Source: Lycium barbarum (taxonomy: Eukaryota > Streptophyta > Magnoliopsida > Solanales > Solanaceae). Taken from it: DNA of 64,000 nucleotides. The notes below the pieces were generated by a model. It had not been told where the DNA came from. It was given only the letters and a program-made list of their open reading frames with translations, and did not search any database. Of the stretch, positions 61,641-64,000 are shown piece after piece. The translations under genes and the position numbers were made by a program. The DNA is taken from positions 42,942,938 through 43,006,937 of the forward strand of contig NC_083337.1 of the NCBI RefSeq assembly GCF_019175385.1, written 5' to 3'. The first letter of the stretch is position 1, and every line of letters starts with the position of its first letter.

Positions 61641-63260
61641 GGTACTTGGGGCTAACCACCGAGCACCGCTTGTTCTACTACCGATCATGCTCATTAACTA
61701 CTCTTTTGTGATTTTATACTCAAATTATAGGAAAGTCATGTTTCATTTGTAAACATAAATAGTTTCATATACCTAAGCCCCTTTAGGCTATCAAAGATAA
61801 TATATACAATTACACCATAGTGACTTTATCCGACCACATAACCCACATTGAGTATCTACGAGCCCCTTTAGGCTACCACTAGTGGTGATTATGCCCGACC
61901 CTCTTGGTTCGGTGTAACATCACAGCCCGCCTTAGCGGTGACATGCCCGACCATCTAGGCACGGTGGAATCATATGCAGCCCGCTTTTGCAGTGACATGC
62001 CCGGCCATTATGGCGCGGTGGAATCTCATTATCACATAATCAATCATTACCCATCACTATTGCACGTTTCATGAATGTATCATAATCTTAGCATAACTTG
62101 GCATATTATAAGTTAACATTATTGATCATCTTATAAACATATCATGACTTAGCATTATTTCACATTTAGCATTAGGAGCATACACTAGCCTTTGAAAACA
62201 ACCATAGCTATGTCGGGGTGACGTAAGGTCGTAAACCCCCGATTATATTATGAACATTTACGAGTACTTTGCCTCACCTTGAAGGGAATAATGCATAAGG
62301 TGAGTGTGAGAAATAATATCATCATCAATGTTATGTAATCATCATATCATGAACTATCGAATCTCTATTCTTTACCTTATTATCATCATTATCATACTCG
62401 TACGTAATTGGGTGTATTAAGGACTCATACGTTCCATCATATAGGAGGATCATGGAAAGCTTGAAAGATTCATGCCTTTGAAGGAAGGGATAACCTTACA
62501 TACCTTTGATGTTTAGCTAAGCTATCACTTTCTTGTTCTTCTTCGATATCACGCCTCTACCTTCAAGAGAGAATTCGCACTAACGTTAGTTAATTCGACT
62601 ATAAGAACGCGCTACTATCTCTAAGGAAAATTTGGGCAGCACTTCCTTTGTTTATAATACTTTTACCATAGTCTATATCAACTCCCAAAAGCTCACAACA
62701 ACATTCATAATATTGCAATGAACAATGTTCATTCATATGCATTGACCACAATCCACCATTTCTCTTCAATTTCTCTACCTTTATGGTTATAGCTTACTAT
62801 CGCGTTTTCTCATGTATCACACATATTTCATGGTCTAAATGTCATTTATGACGTATTCATAATCACAACACACCAACATTTATGATTCAATCCAACTACC
62901 ATCCAAACATGGCACTATTCACTCATTAATGACCCATTTCCTATGTCTTGCTACAATTCAAGTATCTTAATATTCCATTACCTTAAACAATGTGGTTTAG
63001 TCATGAAACTTACCTTAGATGATGGTTGAACAAGTCTTGAGTGGAGTTTCTCCTCTAGCACCAAAACCATATCTCACCTCTTTTGGTTTTCTTTGAGTAA
63101 GATGAACTTTACTTGGGTTTCATACACTTTGATTCATGGATTTAGTGTTGTTGATCAATGATTTGCTTTGATTTTCTTGTGGATGGATGTTGGAGAATAT
63201 TCTAGAGTGTTCTTGTCTTGTGGAGTGGAGGATGGAATGAAAATGAAATGAGAAGGGTCC

Positions 63261-63445
63261 CTTATATTAAAATACAAAAGCTGGCCGAACCACTTTATAC
63301 GGACCAACATACGGTCCGTATAATTTTTACTGACCATATGTTGGGACCGTATATTTGGTCAAGTGAGCCATGTTGTTCTGGACTGGATCTACGGACTGGA
63401 CATACGGTCCGTGAATATTATATGGCCAGTATGTCTGGCCGTATG
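63261..63445 (-). promoter_or_regulatory. Family-B promoter with palindromes (solo LTR 52529-63787)
   Basis: ATACGGTCCGTAT-type sites at about 63309-63321 and 63403-63412 with diverged copies (63299, 63345, 63436), upstream on minus of a TATA-like TTTTAATATAAGG at 63261-63273. Confidence 0.5.
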
Positions 63446-63928
63446 TTGTCCAGTTCTCCGGAACATGTTTTCGTCGACTCGTTTGATCTCCAATCCTTAT
63501 GGAACCTTCTTTGCACTTGTTTAACATCTAAATACCAATCTAAGGGATGTTCTTACTTGTCTCCAAGACATCATTATGCCATCATAGACTCGTTGCTTGA
63601 AATTCTTATCCGATACACAACATATGGTTCGCTTTCCTTGGCAACATTCTTTCCTTGCATTATATGCCTTTGAAATCTCGTTGAGGGTCATCTAATACTA
63701 TTTCTTACTCATCAAAACATCGCATACGCTATGTACTTTGTTAGCCTATTCACTGTACATATACAGGGCATTTTCCAAGGTGTAACAATATGTCTACAGA
63801 CCTCTAAGAATATAGCAAAGTCTACATCAAAAGGATCTGTACCAAATAACTCAAGCTCCAGAAAAATGGAGCTCTCCAAGCGGCTGGGCAGATGTCATAA
63901 GCCGGAGGATCACCAAACTTAGTGTCTG

Positions 63929-64000
63929 TACCTGCGGGCGTGAATCGCAGCCCCCAAAGAAAGGGGGTCAGCATGAAAAATGTACTTAGCATGTAAAGCA
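63929..64000 (-). other. Tandem stem-loop triplet (LTR of INT5 element, window edge)
   Basis: The second stem is CCCCC/GGGGG around TTTCTTT and is intact; CTGCG/CGCAG is imperfect (CTGCG against CGCAG with loop ATTCACGCC); the first stem is partly lost. Confidence 0.5.

Larger units (their letters stand above)
52529..63787 (-). mobile_element. Solo LTR, family B (about 2.18 kb), with TSD ATATG, split by element 2
   Basis: Plus ends are TGTCACGACCC at 52529 and GGTGTAACA at 63787. ATATG duplicates at 52524-52528 and 63788-63792. Own sequence is 52529-52561 plus 61646-63787. It resembles solo LTR 6454-8319 in ends and layout. It contains donors at minus 63013/63014 (AAG/GTAAG) and 62503/62504 (AAAG/GTATG), the CCCGACC...GGTG inverted repeats at about 61890-62025 and a palindrome-bearing promoter at 63261-63445. 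Confidence 0.92.
52244..64000 (-). mobile_element. LTR of the INT5 element, interrupted by nested insertions and cut by window end
   Basis: Starts TGTCACGACCC directly after the INT5 PBS. Own sequence is 52244-52528 plus 63793-64000; between them lies solo LTR 52529-63787 with its duplication. The right part resumes with the TCTACAGACCTCTAAG context found in LARD LTRs, and ends in a stem-loop triplet at the window edge. Confidence 0.8.

Overview
This window is plant nuclear repeat DNA, almost certainly pericentromeric or otherwise heterochromatic. I find no host gene, tRNA gene or CRISPR. Everything I can support belongs to Ty3/gypsy LTR retrotransposons: initiator-Met-tRNA primer sites, poly-G purine tracts, 5-bp target duplications, and Gag/Pol remains with an integrase chromodomain-like tail (Tekay/Del-type chromovirus). 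AT-rich long LTRs and the Gag type suggest a eudicot, perhaps an asterid such as Solanaceae; the family assignment is a guess.

Layout. (1) 1-45657, minus strand: a tandem array of one non-autonomous, LARD-like element, with five LTRs (about 3.2 kb each when intact) alternating with four internal regions (about 3.86 kb when intact) that have no gag or pol. LTR1 is split by two solo LTRs with clean target duplications (6454-8319, TSD TCTAG; 11153-14192, TSD AAAAC) and by an LTR fragment (about 9213-10758). (2) 23381-35321, plus strand: a coding but decayed element (element 1) sits inside the third internal region. It has two LTRs, PBS, gag, PR, RT, RNase H, integrase and PPT, but several stops and frameshifts. 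Its 150-nt leader is almost the same as the leader of the non-coding array, so it looks like the autonomous partner family. (3) 45658-52243, minus strand: an internal fragment, a composite LTR and a second large non-coding internal region that carries a 5S rRNA-like segment. (4) 52244-64000: a three-level nest. An LTR contains a solo LTR (52529-63787, TSD ATATG), which contains a complete young element (element 2, 52562-61640, TSD GGTAC) that keeps gag but has lost pol and also carries a 5S-like segment.

Most interesting signal. Although the LTR families are largely different in sequence, they share a set of small conserved modules in the same order: (a) a splice-donor-like AAG/GTAAG downstream of the TATA region; (b) a tiny putative exon of about 50-60 nt ending in AG/GTATGTAAG; (c) tandem CCGAGTCCC...GGGCCGGGTA inverted repeats; (d) a triplet of adjacent stem-loops with compensatory stem changes; (e) a further stem-loop just after the PBS, also with compensatory changes; (f) an acceptor-like site just before the gag start. 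Together they suggest an RNA-level programme, a multi-exon spliced leader plus structured packaging or processing signals, shared by autonomous and non-autonomous members. A separate signal is a cluster of ACGGTCCGT palindromes upstream of the TATA region in one LTR family. All of this was read by eye; covariation statistics and RNA-seq would be decisive.
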